Assembly (NCBI GenBank): GCA_949282305.1
Contig: CASDPB010000047.1
Location: forward strand, 62,001 to 126,000
Origin: an uncultured Lentisphaeria bacterium
Lineage (GTDB): Bacteria; Verrucomicrobiota; Lentisphaeria; Victivallales; UBA1829
Direction of reading: 5' to 3'
Length of the DNA: 64,000 nucleotides
The position numbers and the translations under genes were made by a program. Numbering within the stretch: position 1 is the stretch's first letter; each line of letters opens with the position of its first letter. This document shows, piece after piece, positions 26,487 to 35,079 of this stretch. The notes beneath the pieces were generated by a model. That model did not search any database, had not been told where the DNA came from, and worked only from the letters and a program-made list of their open reading frames with translations.

Positions 26487-26934
26487 AACTCAACCACTTC
26501 AAATTTCCCGCACGGAGAATCATGATAAGTCGAAGAGGAGCCATTGCCTTTCCACAACAACGACTGCCGCAGCCGCTTTGAAACGCCGCATTCCCGCAGT
26601 TCATCTTACGGACGGCGGTTTGCCGGATCAATGCAAAGCAGGGAAATATGCCGCCGGGGAGACACGTCCGGGGAAACCTGTTTTCCTCCGTTTATCCCGG
26701 CGCTTTCTTTCATTTGTGAAAACTCAAACAGACTGAAGCCGGAACAGCAGACGGCAGCCGTTTTTTCCACCTGTGCCGCAAAATGAATCCCAGAAAAATA
26801 TTTATGGTTTCATTTCATCCATGACAACTTGAAAAAAAACAATATTATGCTATTGTTAATTAATTCACACTTTCAGATTTTTTCCGCGGATGGGCCGCGA
26901 ACGGGATCTGGAAAAAATAATACTGAATGCAGAT
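26487..26934 (+). other. 448-base gap with no supported gene
   Basis: Short open frames here have no codon structure or homology that I can see. The only signals are a six-base GAAGTG/CACTTC hairpin just after the GntR stop and a weak promoter for the nitronate monooxygenase, TTGAAA at 26829 with TATTGT at 26851 (16-base spacer). Confidence 0.5.
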
Positions 26935-27984
26935 ATGAAACTTCCATCACTGAAAATAAGAAATCTTGAAAGCAAATATCCCGTGATCCAGGCGGGAATG
27001 GGCGTGCGCATCGGAATGGCCGAACTTGCATCGGCGGTCATCAAAAACGGCGGATACGGAACGATCGCCAGCGTCGGCATCGGCGATGTCGAACGGGGCA
27101 AGATCAGATTTGTGGAAGAGTGCAATGAAAATTTCGCACTTGAAATCCGCAAGGCAAGAGAACTCGCGGAAGGCAGGAAACCACTCGGCGTCAATGTCAT
27201 GGTCGCTCTCTCCAATTACGAGGAAATCGTCCGGACGGCAGTGGCGGAAGGCGTGGATTACATCATTTCCGGAGCGGGTCTGCCCCTGCCTCTGCCGGAA
27301 TATGTCGGAGATGCCGATATTGCTCTGATCCCGGTGATTTCCAGCGGCCGTGCCTTCGAGGTCGTGGTCAAAACATGGCTCCGCAAGTATGACCGCAAGC
27401 CGGATGCTGTCATTATCGAAGGACCGAAATGCGGCGGGCACCTGGGTTTCACGCTTGATATGATCGAACATCCTGAAACCTGTTCTCTGGACAAACTTCT
27501 TGCGGAAGTCAAAGAGGTCGCCGTCCGTTATGAACTTGATATTCCGTTCATCGCCGCAGAGGAAGTCGCATGCCGCGGGGATATTGAGAAGTTCCTGAAA
27601 ATGGGATTCGACGGCGTTCAGATCGGCACCTATTTCATCACGACCGAGGAAGCGGGCATCGCAAGAGAAAGCAAACAGGTTTTCGTCGATGCAAAACCGG
27701 AAGACGTTGTCGTAATCAAAAGTCCCGTCGGACTGCCGGTCCGCGTTTTGAAAACCCCGCTTGTCCAGCGTGTTCTCAGCGGAAACCGTGAAAAATTCAC
27801 CTGTCCATACCGCTGTCTGCGTTCCTGCAATCCGGCAAAATCGCTCTTCTGCATCGCGCGCGCCCTTCTTGCCACATGGCGCGGCGACACGGAAAACGGT
27901 CTCTACATGACCGGATGCAATATCGGGGCAACCACAAGGATTTTCCCGGTCAAGGAGTTCTTCGATACATTGGAAGGCGAGTAA
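26935..27984 (+). CDS. Nitronate monooxygenase family / FabK-like flavoprotein
   Basis: 349 residues, FMN-dependent TIM barrel. Signatures: KYPVIQAGMGVRIGMAELASAV at the N-terminus, GVNVMVALSN, DAVIIEGPKCGGHLGF with the phosphate-binding Gly-rich turn, and GFDGVQIGTYFITTEEAG. Family enzymes oxidise alkyl nitronates, or reduce enoyl-ACP in FabK. The Cys-rich tail (CPYRCLRSCNPAKSLFC) matches a subgroup often annotated as nitronate monooxygenase in anaerobes and may hold an extra cofactor. The ATG at 26935 is chosen because MKLPSLKI is the usual family start, although no strong ribosome binding site precedes either it or the ATG at 26890. Confidence 0.85.
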   Translation: MKLPSLKIRNLESKYPVIQAGMGVRIGMAELASAVIKNGGYGTIASVGIGDVERGKIRFVEECNENFALEIRKARELAEGRKPLGVNVMVALSNYEEIVRTAVAEGVDYIISGAGLPLPLPEYVGDADIALIPVISSGRAFEVVVKTWLRKYDRKPDAVIIEGPKCGGHLGFTLDMIEHPETCSLDKLLAEVKEVAVRYELDIPFIAAEEVACRGDIEKFLKMGFDGVQIGTYFITTEEAGIARESKQVFVDAKPEDVVVIKSPVGLPVRVLKTPLVQRVLSGNREKFTCPYRCLRSCNPAKSLFCIARALLATWRGDTENGLYMTGCNIGATTRIFPVKEFFDTLEGE

Positions 27985-28015
27985 GCCTCATCGCCGGCTC
28001 TTTTCCCGGTACAGC

Positions 28016-28055
28016 AAAAAATCCCCGCCTTTCCTTGAGAAAGCGGGGATTTTTC
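28016..28055. terminator. Bidirectional intrinsic terminator
   Basis: AATCCCCGC and GCGGGGATT arms with an additional TTTC/GAAA pairing, flanked by A- and T-runs on both sides, between the convergent genes ending at 27984 and 28125. Confidence 0.9.
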
Positions 28056-28124
28056 TTTGCGCTCCCGGCACGGTCGAAGGCTTCAGAACGCCTCCGGACC
28101 GGCGGACGCTTTTCCTGCGCGGAC

Positions 28125-29381
28125 TTAAATGCCGATATCGGAACGGTGAATGGGGAATCCGAGCGAACGCAGTTGTTCCTGAACTTTATGGACATCAAGT
28201 TCCCAGATCTCCTTTCCGGCATCGATGGACATTGATGCGGCAAGTCCGGCAACCTGTCCGGTCATGGCGGCGCTCGGAATGACGCGCGTGATTTCCCAGG
28301 CATCCCCCTGCGCCGCGGTGCAGCGTCCGGCGGCAATGATTCCGCCAGTCTTTTTCTTCGCATAAAACGTCCGGAACGGCACTTCCCAGACATATTCCGA
28401 GCCGGATTTGCGCCAGTCGGCAAGCAATCCGACGGAATCTTCAAAGTATTTCGCATTTTCCCCCGTATTCAATACATATTCGCCATCCACACAGTAAATT
28501 TTCCGGAACTGCGGCATCAACGGCAATTTGACCGGATAACAATCCATGCGGGTGTATTTTCCGCCTTCATAGCGCATTTTGTAAGTTTCCAGCAGAATCC
28601 TGTGACTTTCCTGCACAAAGCGGGAAACGGATCTGCCTGTAAGTCCGCGGTATGTGATAAGGTCGTGATACTCTTTCCCGGAACATTTCCCATACATCCG
28701 TTCAAGAAGTTCCGGGGATGCCGCCAGCCGCGTTTCCTGATCCAGTGTGCTTGTGGTTATGGTATAAACGGAAATATTTTTTCCGAAATCCATGTCCTCC
28801 GCATCCGACTGATACTGCATAGCCCACATCGTCAGATAATTGTCTTCGGTCAGGCAGGGCACACCAGCACGGCGCATTGCCACACCGGTTCCGCTGGCAT
28901 CCACAATGGATTTCGCCTCGATCCTGCCGCGTCCGCTCTCATTTTCCACAATCAGGGCAGTTACCTTTTTGTCCACGACCTCCGCGCCGCAGACCAGCGT
29001 ATCATACCAGATGTCCACATTTTCTCCGCGGAGCAGTTCCTCCAGCGAAAGCATGAAGGACGCCGGAGAAAAACGGCACATCAGGCGTCTCCGCTCGGGA
29101 GCGTTTTTCTCCTGCCTCCAATTCCGGGGAATATTCCCCGGTCCATATTGGATGCTGTTGCGCAAAAGCTCCTCGCTGATGCCGCAGGTCGCCTGGTGCC
29201 CGCTGCCGTCGCAAAGCGGAAGATAAATGTAAACAAGCCCGCTCGTTGCAAGCCCCCCGAGAAGAATTGTCTTTTCGATCAGGACAGTTTTTTTCCCGCA
29301 TCTCGCGGACTGGATCGCCGCGGCAATTCCGGCAACACCTCCCCCGACAACCGCCACATCATAACCGACTGTAAAATCCAT
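28125..29381 (-). CDS. FAD-dependent oxidoreductase (FAD_oxidored type)
   Basis: 418 residues. Dinucleotide motif VVGGGVAGIAAAIQSARCG followed by VLIEKTILLGGLAT and, near 170, SIVDASGTGVAMRRAG, as in the FAD_oxidored (pfam12831-like) group. These enzymes are frequent in glycan and polyol loci of this phylum, with unknown substrates. The start at 29381 is preferred over 29396 because GAGGGTG lies eight bases before it. The C-terminus contains the conserved GGIIAAGRCTAAQGDAWEIT. It is probably co-transcribed with the IclR gene 30 bases upstream. Confidence 0.86.
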   Translation of the reverse strand: MDFTVGYDVAVVGGGVAGIAAAIQSARCGKKTVLIEKTILLGGLATSGLVYIYLPLCDGSGHQATCGISEELLRNSIQYGPGNIPRNWRQEKNAPERRRLMCRFSPASFMLSLEELLRGENVDIWYDTLVCGAEVVDKKVTALIVENESGRGRIEAKSIVDASGTGVAMRRAGVPCLTEDNYLTMWAMQYQSDAEDMDFGKNISVYTITTSTLDQETRLAASPELLERMYGKCSGKEYHDLITYRGLTGRSVSRFVQESHRILLETYKMRYEGGKYTRMDCYPVKLPLMPQFRKIYCVDGEYVLNTGENAKYFEDSVGLLADWRKSGSEYVWEVPFRTFYAKKKTGGIIAAGRCTAAQGDAWEITRVIPSAAMTGQVAGLAASMSIDAGKEIWELDVHKVQEQLRSLGFPIHRSDIGI

Positions 29382-29411
29382 ATGATTCACCCTCATGTTA
29401 AATGGTTTCTT

Positions 29412-30173
29412 TCAAGCCCGCAGAAAAAGACTTTCCGAAGCCGGCTCCTCAAGAACCACGTCGGACAGTCCCATCAGTTCGTTCAAAAGTCTCTTCTCTT
29501 CTTCCACCCCAAGATGCAGGCAGGTGCAGGTCAAAGCTCCGGACAGCCTCCCCTTGTGAAACATCGGAATCCCGATCCGGCTCATTTCCGGAGGATCAAA
29601 CGGCAGACGCGCATACCGCCGTTCCCGGCACAGGCGGACAGCCTCCTCCAGCGCATGTTCCGTTCCCCAGTCGCCGCGGCTGCGCTCCGAAAACGGAAAA
29701 TCAGCCCGGAGAACCGCGGCTTCCTCTTCCGGCAGGAACGCAAGAAACACAAGCCCGGCAACAGTCCGGTACGGCGGCAGGACGCTTTCCGCGGCGCGGA
29801 TGTCTCCCTTCAAATCCTGAGACCGGTTCAAAAAAGCCGTTATCTGGGCTCCCGTAAAACGGGAATAGGTCAAGTCCGCCTCCGGATACCGTTCAATCAA
29901 GGACAGCATGACAGCGCGGGCATGGCGGATCAGCTCGCCATGTCTCCGCCGCCTGTGAAGCTCCGTCACCATCGGACCCGGCAGCAGAACATGTTCCTTC
30001 CCGCGGCAAATCATCCCTTCCCTCATCATGGAATTCACCAGATTGTAAACCGTGGTATATTTCAGCTTCATCCCCCTGGCAATATCCGCAAGTCTGACTC
30101 CGTCGGGAGAGTCCGCCACAATCTTAAGAATATCCATGCAACGTGAAAAAGACTGAATCATGTTTTCATGCAC
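29412..30173 (-). CDS. IclR-family transcriptional regulator
   Basis: 253 residues. The N-terminal winged helix (SFSRCMDILKIVADSPDGV, LADIARGMKLKYTTVYNLV) is followed by the GAF-like effector domain (TVAGLVFLAFLPEE, MSRIGIPMFHKGRLSGAL). IclR proteins usually sense small carboxylic acids or aromatic or sugar acids. It precedes the FAD oxidoreductase on the same strand and most likely controls it. No clear ribosome binding site separates ATG 30173 from ATG 30161, so the exact start is uncertain by four codons. Confidence 0.9.
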   Translation of the reverse strand: MHENMIQSFSRCMDILKIVADSPDGVRLADIARGMKLKYTTVYNLVNSMMREGMICRGKEHVLLPGPMVTELHRRRRHGELIRHARAVMLSLIERYPEADLTYSRFTGAQITAFLNRSQDLKGDIRAAESVLPPYRTVAGLVFLAFLPEEEAAVLRADFPFSERSRGDWGTEHALEEAVRLCRERRYARLPFDPPEMSRIGIPMFHKGRLSGALTCTCLHLGVEEEKRLLNELMGLSDVVLEEPASESLFLRA

Positions 30174-30218
30174 CGGTAAAAATTCATCAATAATAAAATT
30201 TTATTTCCCTTATATTGA

Positions 30219-30247
30219 AATATAATATCCGAAACAGTAAAAATCAA
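30219..30247 (-). promoter_or_regulatory. Predicted promoter of the IclR/FAD-oxidoreductase operon
   Basis: On the minus strand TTGATT (30242-30247), 17-base spacer and TATATT (30219-30224), in an AT-rich stretch 46 bases ahead of the IclR gene. Confidence 0.6.
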
Positions 30248-30319
30248 GCGGAAAAAGTACAAAACAAAATGCCCGGGAATGCCGCAGAAACACGGCAGGG
30301 GGGAAGTCCTACGGTTCAA

Positions 30320-30343
30320 GGAAGAATGCCCGCGCATTCTTCC
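30320..30343. terminator. Strong hairpin after the TPM gene
   Basis: GGAAGAATGC/GCATTCTTCC, a 10-bp perfect stem with a 4-base loop, 50 bases after the TPM stop on the minus strand. The following T-run is weak (TTGAACC), so it may act as a 3'-end stabiliser rather than a terminator. Confidence 0.45.
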
Positions 30344-30392
30344 GGCTCAACGCCGTTTCAAGGAAAAACATTGAAAACAATGAGAGGGAAAT

Positions 30393-31094
30393 TCACCAGC
30401 GCCCGGAGGCGCCGCCGCCACCGAAACGCCCTCCCCTTCCGCCGGAAAATCCGCCGCGGAAAAATCCGCCGCCGGAACTTCCGCCGGAAGCGCCGCCGGA
30501 GCGTCCACCAGACAGAAAAAGAGAAACAACGACAACGGCTGCGACAATGAGATAATCGGTAATCGTGTTCTTCCCCTTCGCGGAAACCGAAGCGGAGGGA
30601 GGTTTCGGCAGATTCTCCGGCGCAGTTCCTGTAACCAGTTTCTGAACCTGCCCGACGGCATACACGGCTCCATCGGCATAACGTTCCGCGCGGAAAAATG
30701 GCTGCAGTCCGCGAATGATGTCTCCGGCTCTTGCATCGTTGATGTTTCCCTCCCAGCCGTAACCGATTTCAAGACGCATCCGGCGTTCCGAGGGAACAAT
30801 AATCAGAATTGCACCGTCATCTTTTCCCTTGTTGCCGACTTTCCAGGCATCCGCGATCCTGATTCCGGCTTCTTCAATCGAAATCCCGTTCAGGTGCTTC
30901 AATGCAACGACCGCCATCTGACCGCCGTCCGTCGCTTTTTCAAGTTGCTGAATTGCATCGAGAATCCTGTTTTTTCCCGCTTTGGAAAAAATTCCGGCTT
31001 CATCCACAACCCATGAAGTATGCCGGGGAACCACAAAATCCGCAGCCATGAGGGGCAATACGGCGAAAGCAAGAAACAGGAAAAGACGTTTCAT
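30393..31094 (-). CDS. TPM-domain membrane protein with glycine-rich tail
   Basis: 233 residues: signal peptide (MKRLFLFLAFAVLPLMAA), TPM domain about 25-165 (VVDEAGIFSKAGKNRILDAI, GAILIIVPSERRMRLEIGYGWEG, DIIRGLQPFFRAERYADGA), one membrane segment about 180-195 (YLIVAAVVVVSLFL) and a Gly/Ser/Arg-rich cytoplasmic tail. TPM proteins of the YgcG type commonly pair with LemA; here LemA ends nine bases upstream. Roles in envelope stress or photosystem repair are described for distant members; the function here is unknown. Confidence 0.92.
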   Translation of the reverse strand: MKRLFLFLAFAVLPLMAADFVVPRHTSWVVDEAGIFSKAGKNRILDAIQQLEKATDGGQMAVVALKHLNGISIEEAGIRIADAWKVGNKGKDDGAILIIVPSERRMRLEIGYGWEGNINDARAGDIIRGLQPFFRAERYADGAVYAVGQVQKLVTGTAPENLPKPPSASVSAKGKNTITDYLIVAAVVVVSLFLSGGRSGGASGGSSGGGFFRGGFSGGRGGRFGGGGASGRW

Positions 31095-31103
31095 GGCAGC
31101 ACC

Positions 31104-31676
31104 TTAAAAGTTGACTGCGGGAACCTTTTCCACGGCGGCACGGCCCGCGGGAGCTTCAAAGAATTCCGCACGCTCCAGACCAAGCCCGGCGGCAAACATG
31201 GAGCCGGGAAACTTGCGGATCGCACTATTGAAATCACGAACCGTCTCATTGTAACGAGTGCGCGCCACGGCAATCCGGTTTTCCGTGCCGGCAAGCTCAT
31301 CCTGAAGGCGCGCAAAGTTTTCGTTCGCCATCAGATTCGGATAGGCTTCCGCGACGACAAGCAGACGCCCGAGCGCGCCTTTCAGTGCCGCATCCGCCTC
31401 CCCTGCGCCTTCCGGAGTTTCAGCAGCAAGCAGACGTGAGCGCGCATCGGCAATCTCCGTAAAAATCTTCTCTTCGTGCTTTGCATATCCCTTCACCGTA
31501 TTCACCAGATTCGGAATCAGATCACTGCGGCGCTGAAGCTGAGTTTCAATCTGGCTCCATTGCGCCTTGACATTTTCATCCCGCTGGATCAGACCGTTCC
31601 GAACGGAAACAATCACCAGAGCGGCAAGAATCACGACAACAGCAAAACTTCCGAGTGCAACCCAAAGACTTTTCAT
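31104..31676 (-). CDS. lemA: LemA family protein
   Basis: 190 residues: one N-terminal membrane helix (ALGSFAVVVILAALVIVSV) and a helical-bundle LemA domain with the conserved NVKAQWSQIETQLQRRSDLIPNL-type opening and VARTRYNETVRDFNSAIRKFPGS. ATG 31676 is preferred because GGGAG lies at normal distance; the ATG one codon upstream is closer than usual. Forms a two-gene operon with the TPM protein, the usual partner. Confidence 0.94.
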   Translation of the reverse strand: MKSLWVALGSFAVVVILAALVIVSVRNGLIQRDENVKAQWSQIETQLQRRSDLIPNLVNTVKGYAKHEEKIFTEIADARSRLLAAETPEGAGEADAALKGALGRLLVVAEAYPNLMANENFARLQDELAGTENRIAVARTRYNETVRDFNSAIRKFPGSMFAAGLGLERAEFFEAPAGRAAVEKVPAVNF

Positions 31677-31750
31677 CATCAACTCCCTTTTTTGAAACGA
31701 TGCTTCATTGATCGTCAATGTAATATAAATGCAGCGCATCCGAATGCAAG

Positions 31751-31786
31751 CAAAAAAAGAGCCGACCATGTCCGGCGGCTCTTTTT
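31751..31786. terminator. Intrinsic terminator between AsmA-like and lemA genes
   Basis: AAAGAGCCG/CGGCTCTTT stem with an 11-base loop and A/T-runs on both sides. On the minus strand it follows the AsmA-like stop at 31809. Confidence 0.85.
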
Positions 31787-31808
31787 CTTCAGCATATCAT
31801 GCGGAAAT

Positions 31809-32633
31809 TCATTTTTTCTTCTCTTCATCTCCGCCGCCCGTCAAGCCTTTCAGAAGCCCGGCGGCAGCCTTGCCGAGATCGCCCGCGCCGTCCGAGAGAC
31901 TCGTTGCGCCGTCACCAAGAACCTGCCCGGCACTGAGCGCGCCGTCTCCGATGGCTTTGCCCGCACTGAGAAGAAGGGACGCCATGACTTTGCTCATCAC
32001 TTCCGACGATGTAATGCCTTCCGGTTCCGTGCCGAGATTCCGGAGATGGACAGGAGGCGCGATCAGAGGAATGACTCTGGTGTCCTCGCGTCCCTTGAGA
32101 ATCGTATAAACCTTGATGTCGGAAAGATCAATCCGGTTGATCTGCAGCGGATTGGACTCCGCCTGGACTTTTTTGACATCTTCCGCCTGTTTCCCGTCTT
32201 TCGGCGCATTGGAACCGGGATTGGAAAACTTATCAATGTTATCCTGAATCTCCGACAAGTTGCTGCGCAGGAAATTCGTCTCCATGTTCAGCTCCACGCC
32301 CTCGATTGCGAGTTTGTCAATCACCATCTTGTCTCCGCTGAACAGGGACGAAGGCACGATAACGACCTCAAATTTTCCGAGTTTGAAGGCATGGGGACTG
32401 GAATATCCCTCCGGATTGCCGACCACCAGGTTGTTAATCCGCAAGGCGCCTTTGAAAGGTTCCAGGGCAATGCTGTCCACCGTTACCGGCACCCCCATGA
32501 CCATGCTGCCGAACGTCTGCACACTGCTCTTCAAAATCAGGGAAAGAGAGAAATAGACGATCACAAGCAGAACTGCGATCACGCCCAATACGATTCCTGA
32601 AACAGTCAGGACCTTCTTTTTGTTGAATTTCAT
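31809..32633 (-). CDS. AsmA/DUF748-like membrane-anchored protein
   Basis: 274 residues: short basic N-terminus, one membrane helix (VLTVSGIVLGVIAVLLVIVYF), then a beta-rich region with VTVDSIALEPFKGALRINNL and VSS-like repeats typical of the N-terminal part of AsmA-like lipid-transport proteins. The central part (HAFKLGKFEVVIVPSSLFSGDKMVIDKL) matches the same pattern. It is much shorter than full AsmA proteins and ends in a low-complexity GDGALSAGQVLGDGATS/KKK tail. Role unproven; a periplasmic envelope-associated part is likely. Single-gene unit with a terminator behind it. Confidence 0.75.
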   Translation of the reverse strand: MKFNKKKVLTVSGIVLGVIAVLLVIVYFSLSLILKSSVQTFGSMVMGVPVTVDSIALEPFKGALRINNLVVGNPEGYSSPHAFKLGKFEVVIVPSSLFSGDKMVIDKLAIEGVELNMETNFLRSNLSEIQDNIDKFSNPGSNAPKDGKQAEDVKKVQAESNPLQINRIDLSDIKVYTILKGREDTRVIPLIAPPVHLRNLGTEPEGITSSEVMSKVMASLLLSAGKAIGDGALSAGQVLGDGATSLSDGAGDLGKAAAGLLKGLTGGGDEEKKK

Positions 32634-32725
32634 AACCGCTCCTTATGTTGTTCGAGCAAATCAGCCCTAAGTCGGAATTTAATTCATATTTCCCGCAATG
32701 CAACAGGAGAAAAAGTAAAAATCAC

Positions 32726-32764
32726 CAAAAAAAAGAACCCGGAACCATACATGCTCCGGGCTCT
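32726..32764 (-). terminator. Intrinsic terminator of rpmB
   Basis: On the minus strand an AGAGCCCGGA/TCCGGGTTCT stem (one G-U pair) with an 11-base loop, followed by eight T. Confidence 0.9.
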
Positions 32765-32809
32765 CTGAATTCATGACCGCAGGTATATGAGCGGAAGAAG
32801 GAAAATATC

Positions 32810-33040
32810 TCAGCAGGCCTTTTTCACCTTGCCGCTGCGGATGCAGGCTGTGCAGACTTTCATTCTTTTGGTTGTTCCGTTGTCATCCACTCTGACAGAC
32901 TGGATGTTGGGCTCGAAAATACGCGGAGAAACCTTCACCACGTGCATACCGATACCGCCTTTTTTCTTTGCAAGACCTCTACGGATGATTCTGGAACCGT
33001 AGAACTTCTTCTTTCCACAGATTTCACAAACGTTGCTCAT
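32810..33040 (-). CDS. rpmB: 50S ribosomal protein L28
   Basis: 76 residues, normal for L28. It keeps the zinc-binding pairs CEIC (residues 5-8) and CTAC (near 63-66), so it is the C+ form. GGAGGT-like sequence (minus strand GAGGTG) precedes the ATG. It is encoded alone, without rpmG, and has its own terminator. The C+ form is relevant because the same window carries a putative zinc-responsive uptake operon; a C- paralogue elsewhere would be expected if L28 swapping occurs. Confidence 0.96.
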   Translation of the reverse strand: MSNVCEICGKKKFYGSRIIRRGLAKKKGGIGMHVVKVSPRIFEPNIQSVRVDDNGTTKRMKVCTACIRSGKVKKAC

Positions 33041-33259
33041 TATTACACCTCATATACGTTGCGTATTAAAATTTACCTGTTCAATACATCATTCCAATGT
33101 ATACGTGAATCAAGAAACATAAATATAACACCCATCCGGAAACTTTCAAGATTTCCAAGCGTTTTTTTTTCGATTTCTTCCCGCTCCGGCGCAACAGCCG
33201 CATTCGGCAGCCGCGGCACGCAGTCAAATCGCGCAGTCAGGTTCCGGAATGAACTGTCG

Positions 33260-35074
33260 TCATTCATAAAGAACAACTACCTTTTTATGAGGCGGTTTCA
33301 GCTTCAGCCTCTGGGCGGTGCCGTTCTGCGTCACGCGGAATCTGCCGCCGCCGTAAAGGTCTGTCAGCATACGCTTCTCCCAGAACCCTGCCGGAAATTC
33401 CAATTCGCATCTGGAAGTCATGGCAGGAAGAAACACAAACAGCATCCGATGCCCTCCGCCGCTCAAAAGTTTCAGGCAGGGAATCGCATTTCCCGGCATC
33501 TTCAGAATCCGCACCGGGGGGCTGACTTCCGCCGAAGCGCAAAGACGCTGGACGAATTTTTCAAGTTCGGCATTCCGTTTTTCCTGATAGAGCGCAGAAA
33601 AATACGGCGCGCAGAGAATGATTTTCCCTTTGCCGTATTTCACACGGGTTATCAGATCGGCTCCGCTGTTCAGCGCAGTCACAGTTTCCGAAAACTTTTT
33701 CACGGGAATATACGGAGTCAGAATTTCTCCGGCATTCAAGAAAAACGTCTCTTTGCCGAAACTGTATTTCACACGCTTATTCGCCAGCCGGATCCGTTCC
33801 GGCTGTTCCATGACACCGGTTGCTTCCGCGACAAAGCGACGCTCCGGGTCAAGGCAGGCACCGACTCCGTCGTAATGCCCGCACTCTCCTTCGCAGAACA
33901 ATACGCCGCCTTTCAGTGCAAAATCAAGCAGACGCTCCGTCTCCTGTTCCTCCAGAGCGGCAGCGGCGGGCAGAATCATCAGCTTCAGTCCCGGCGGAAA
34001 TTCCATGCCGCCGCCCGTAATCCGGTAGGGTATGGAAGAAGCGGCCAACGCCCTGCCCCAGGACCGGAAAGAGCGTTTATGCAGATCCTTCGGAAGCTCA
34101 AACGCTTTATAAAGAGACTGAGTGGCAAGGCTCTGATACAGTCCGGTTTCCGCGGACACAGACAGTCCGTCACGCAGATTGCGGTATTTTCCCAGAAAGG
34201 AAAGGAGTTCCTGATCCGCTGCAATCCGCCGGACAGGCTCCGGAGGAAGCTGCAGAGGCGCCGGAACTTTGCAGCAGTCCCTGTATTCAACGGCGGAAGC
34301 TCCGCAGGCATACGCGCAAAGCGCAAATTCCGCATCCGCCGTTTCCGAAACAGAATTCAGGTGAAGCTGATATGCCTTCCCCGACTCAGCCGCCTCGTGA
34401 AGCAAAGTCAACGCGGAAAGCGTGTCCGGCAGCTCCGGCTTGCGGGAGACGAAAACCGCATGTTCCAGCGCCTGAAAGGAGACGTCGCCGACAGTATTTC
34501 TGAGGTCAGCAAGTTTTCTTTCATAATTCCAGTGCTGGAAAAGCCGCAGTTCCGTTTTCATGCGGATACCGAACAGAGCGGCGTCTTTCACGGAAATGTC
34601 TTCCGGGGCATGGTAACACGTGCAGAGGGTGCGGTTCAGTTCCTCCAGCGAACGATATTTTCCCGTCAGGTAACTCCGGAACATGGAGTCCGAACCCGGA
34701 TTCTTCTCCGGCTTGAAAAGAATCTGGAAAAACGCAAGCTCCTGCCGTTTGCAGAGACGGCTTATCACGTGCGCAAGAAAAAGCCGGACACTTCGCCAGG
34801 TCTCCGGTTCGTCAAAGGAGGACTCCGTCTCTCCCGCCCATGGGGGCGTATGGAAGGAAACCGCGGGAACCACCTTGATCCCCGCGGCGGCGGCATCCGC
34901 GAAAAAGGAGTCCATGAAAGAGTCGTCGTAACGACGGAGCGAGACTTCCGTCATGGCGCGGTCAATCCGGAAACGGACCGCGTCATAAGATTCCTCCTTG
35001 AGATGCGCAAAAATCCTCCGCCGCGCCGCCGGCGAGTATTCCCGGTAGTCACTGAATGTCGTAATTCTGAACAT
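33260..35074 (-). CDS. GH42-like protein (barrel plus amidotransferase-like domain), cytoplasmic
   Basis: 604 residues, no signal peptide. Residues 1-300 form a TIM-barrel-like part (YSPAARRRIFAHLKEESYDA, FFADAAAAGIKVVPAVSFH). Residues 310-510 resemble the trimerisation / amidotransferase-like domain of GH42 beta-galactosidases (GLKLMILPAAAALEEQETE, FALKGGVLFCEGECG), followed by a small beta domain. The usual NE at the acid/base position is not obvious (FFQILFKPEKNPG), so activity is doubtful. The ATG at 35074 lies five bases after the TPR gene stop, which argues for coupling to that gene. Confidence 0.7.
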   Translation of the reverse strand: MFRITTFSDYREYSPAARRRIFAHLKEESYDAVRFRIDRAMTEVSLRRYDDSFMDSFFADAAAAGIKVVPAVSFHTPPWAGETESSFDEPETWRSVRLFLAHVISRLCKRQELAFFQILFKPEKNPGSDSMFRSYLTGKYRSLEELNRTLCTCYHAPEDISVKDAALFGIRMKTELRLFQHWNYERKLADLRNTVGDVSFQALEHAVFVSRKPELPDTLSALTLLHEAAESGKAYQLHLNSVSETADAEFALCAYACGASAVEYRDCCKVPAPLQLPPEPVRRIAADQELLSFLGKYRNLRDGLSVSAETGLYQSLATQSLYKAFELPKDLHKRSFRSWGRALAASSIPYRITGGGMEFPPGLKLMILPAAAALEEQETERLLDFALKGGVLFCEGECGHYDGVGACLDPERRFVAEATGVMEQPERIRLANKRVKYSFGKETFFLNAGEILTPYIPVKKFSETVTALNSGADLITRVKYGKGKIILCAPYFSALYQEKRNAELEKFVQRLCASAEVSPPVRILKMPGNAIPCLKLLSGGGHRMLFVFLPAMTSRCELEFPAGFWEKRMLTDLYGGGRFRVTQNGTAQRLKLKPPHKKVVVLYE

Positions 35075-35079
35075 GGAAC

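Noticed and set aside
26890-26934. Start of the nitronate monooxygenase at ATG 26890
   Set aside because: The extra 15 residues (MGRERDLEKIILNAD) lie outside the family start MKLPSLKI, and no ribosome binding site precedes 26890.
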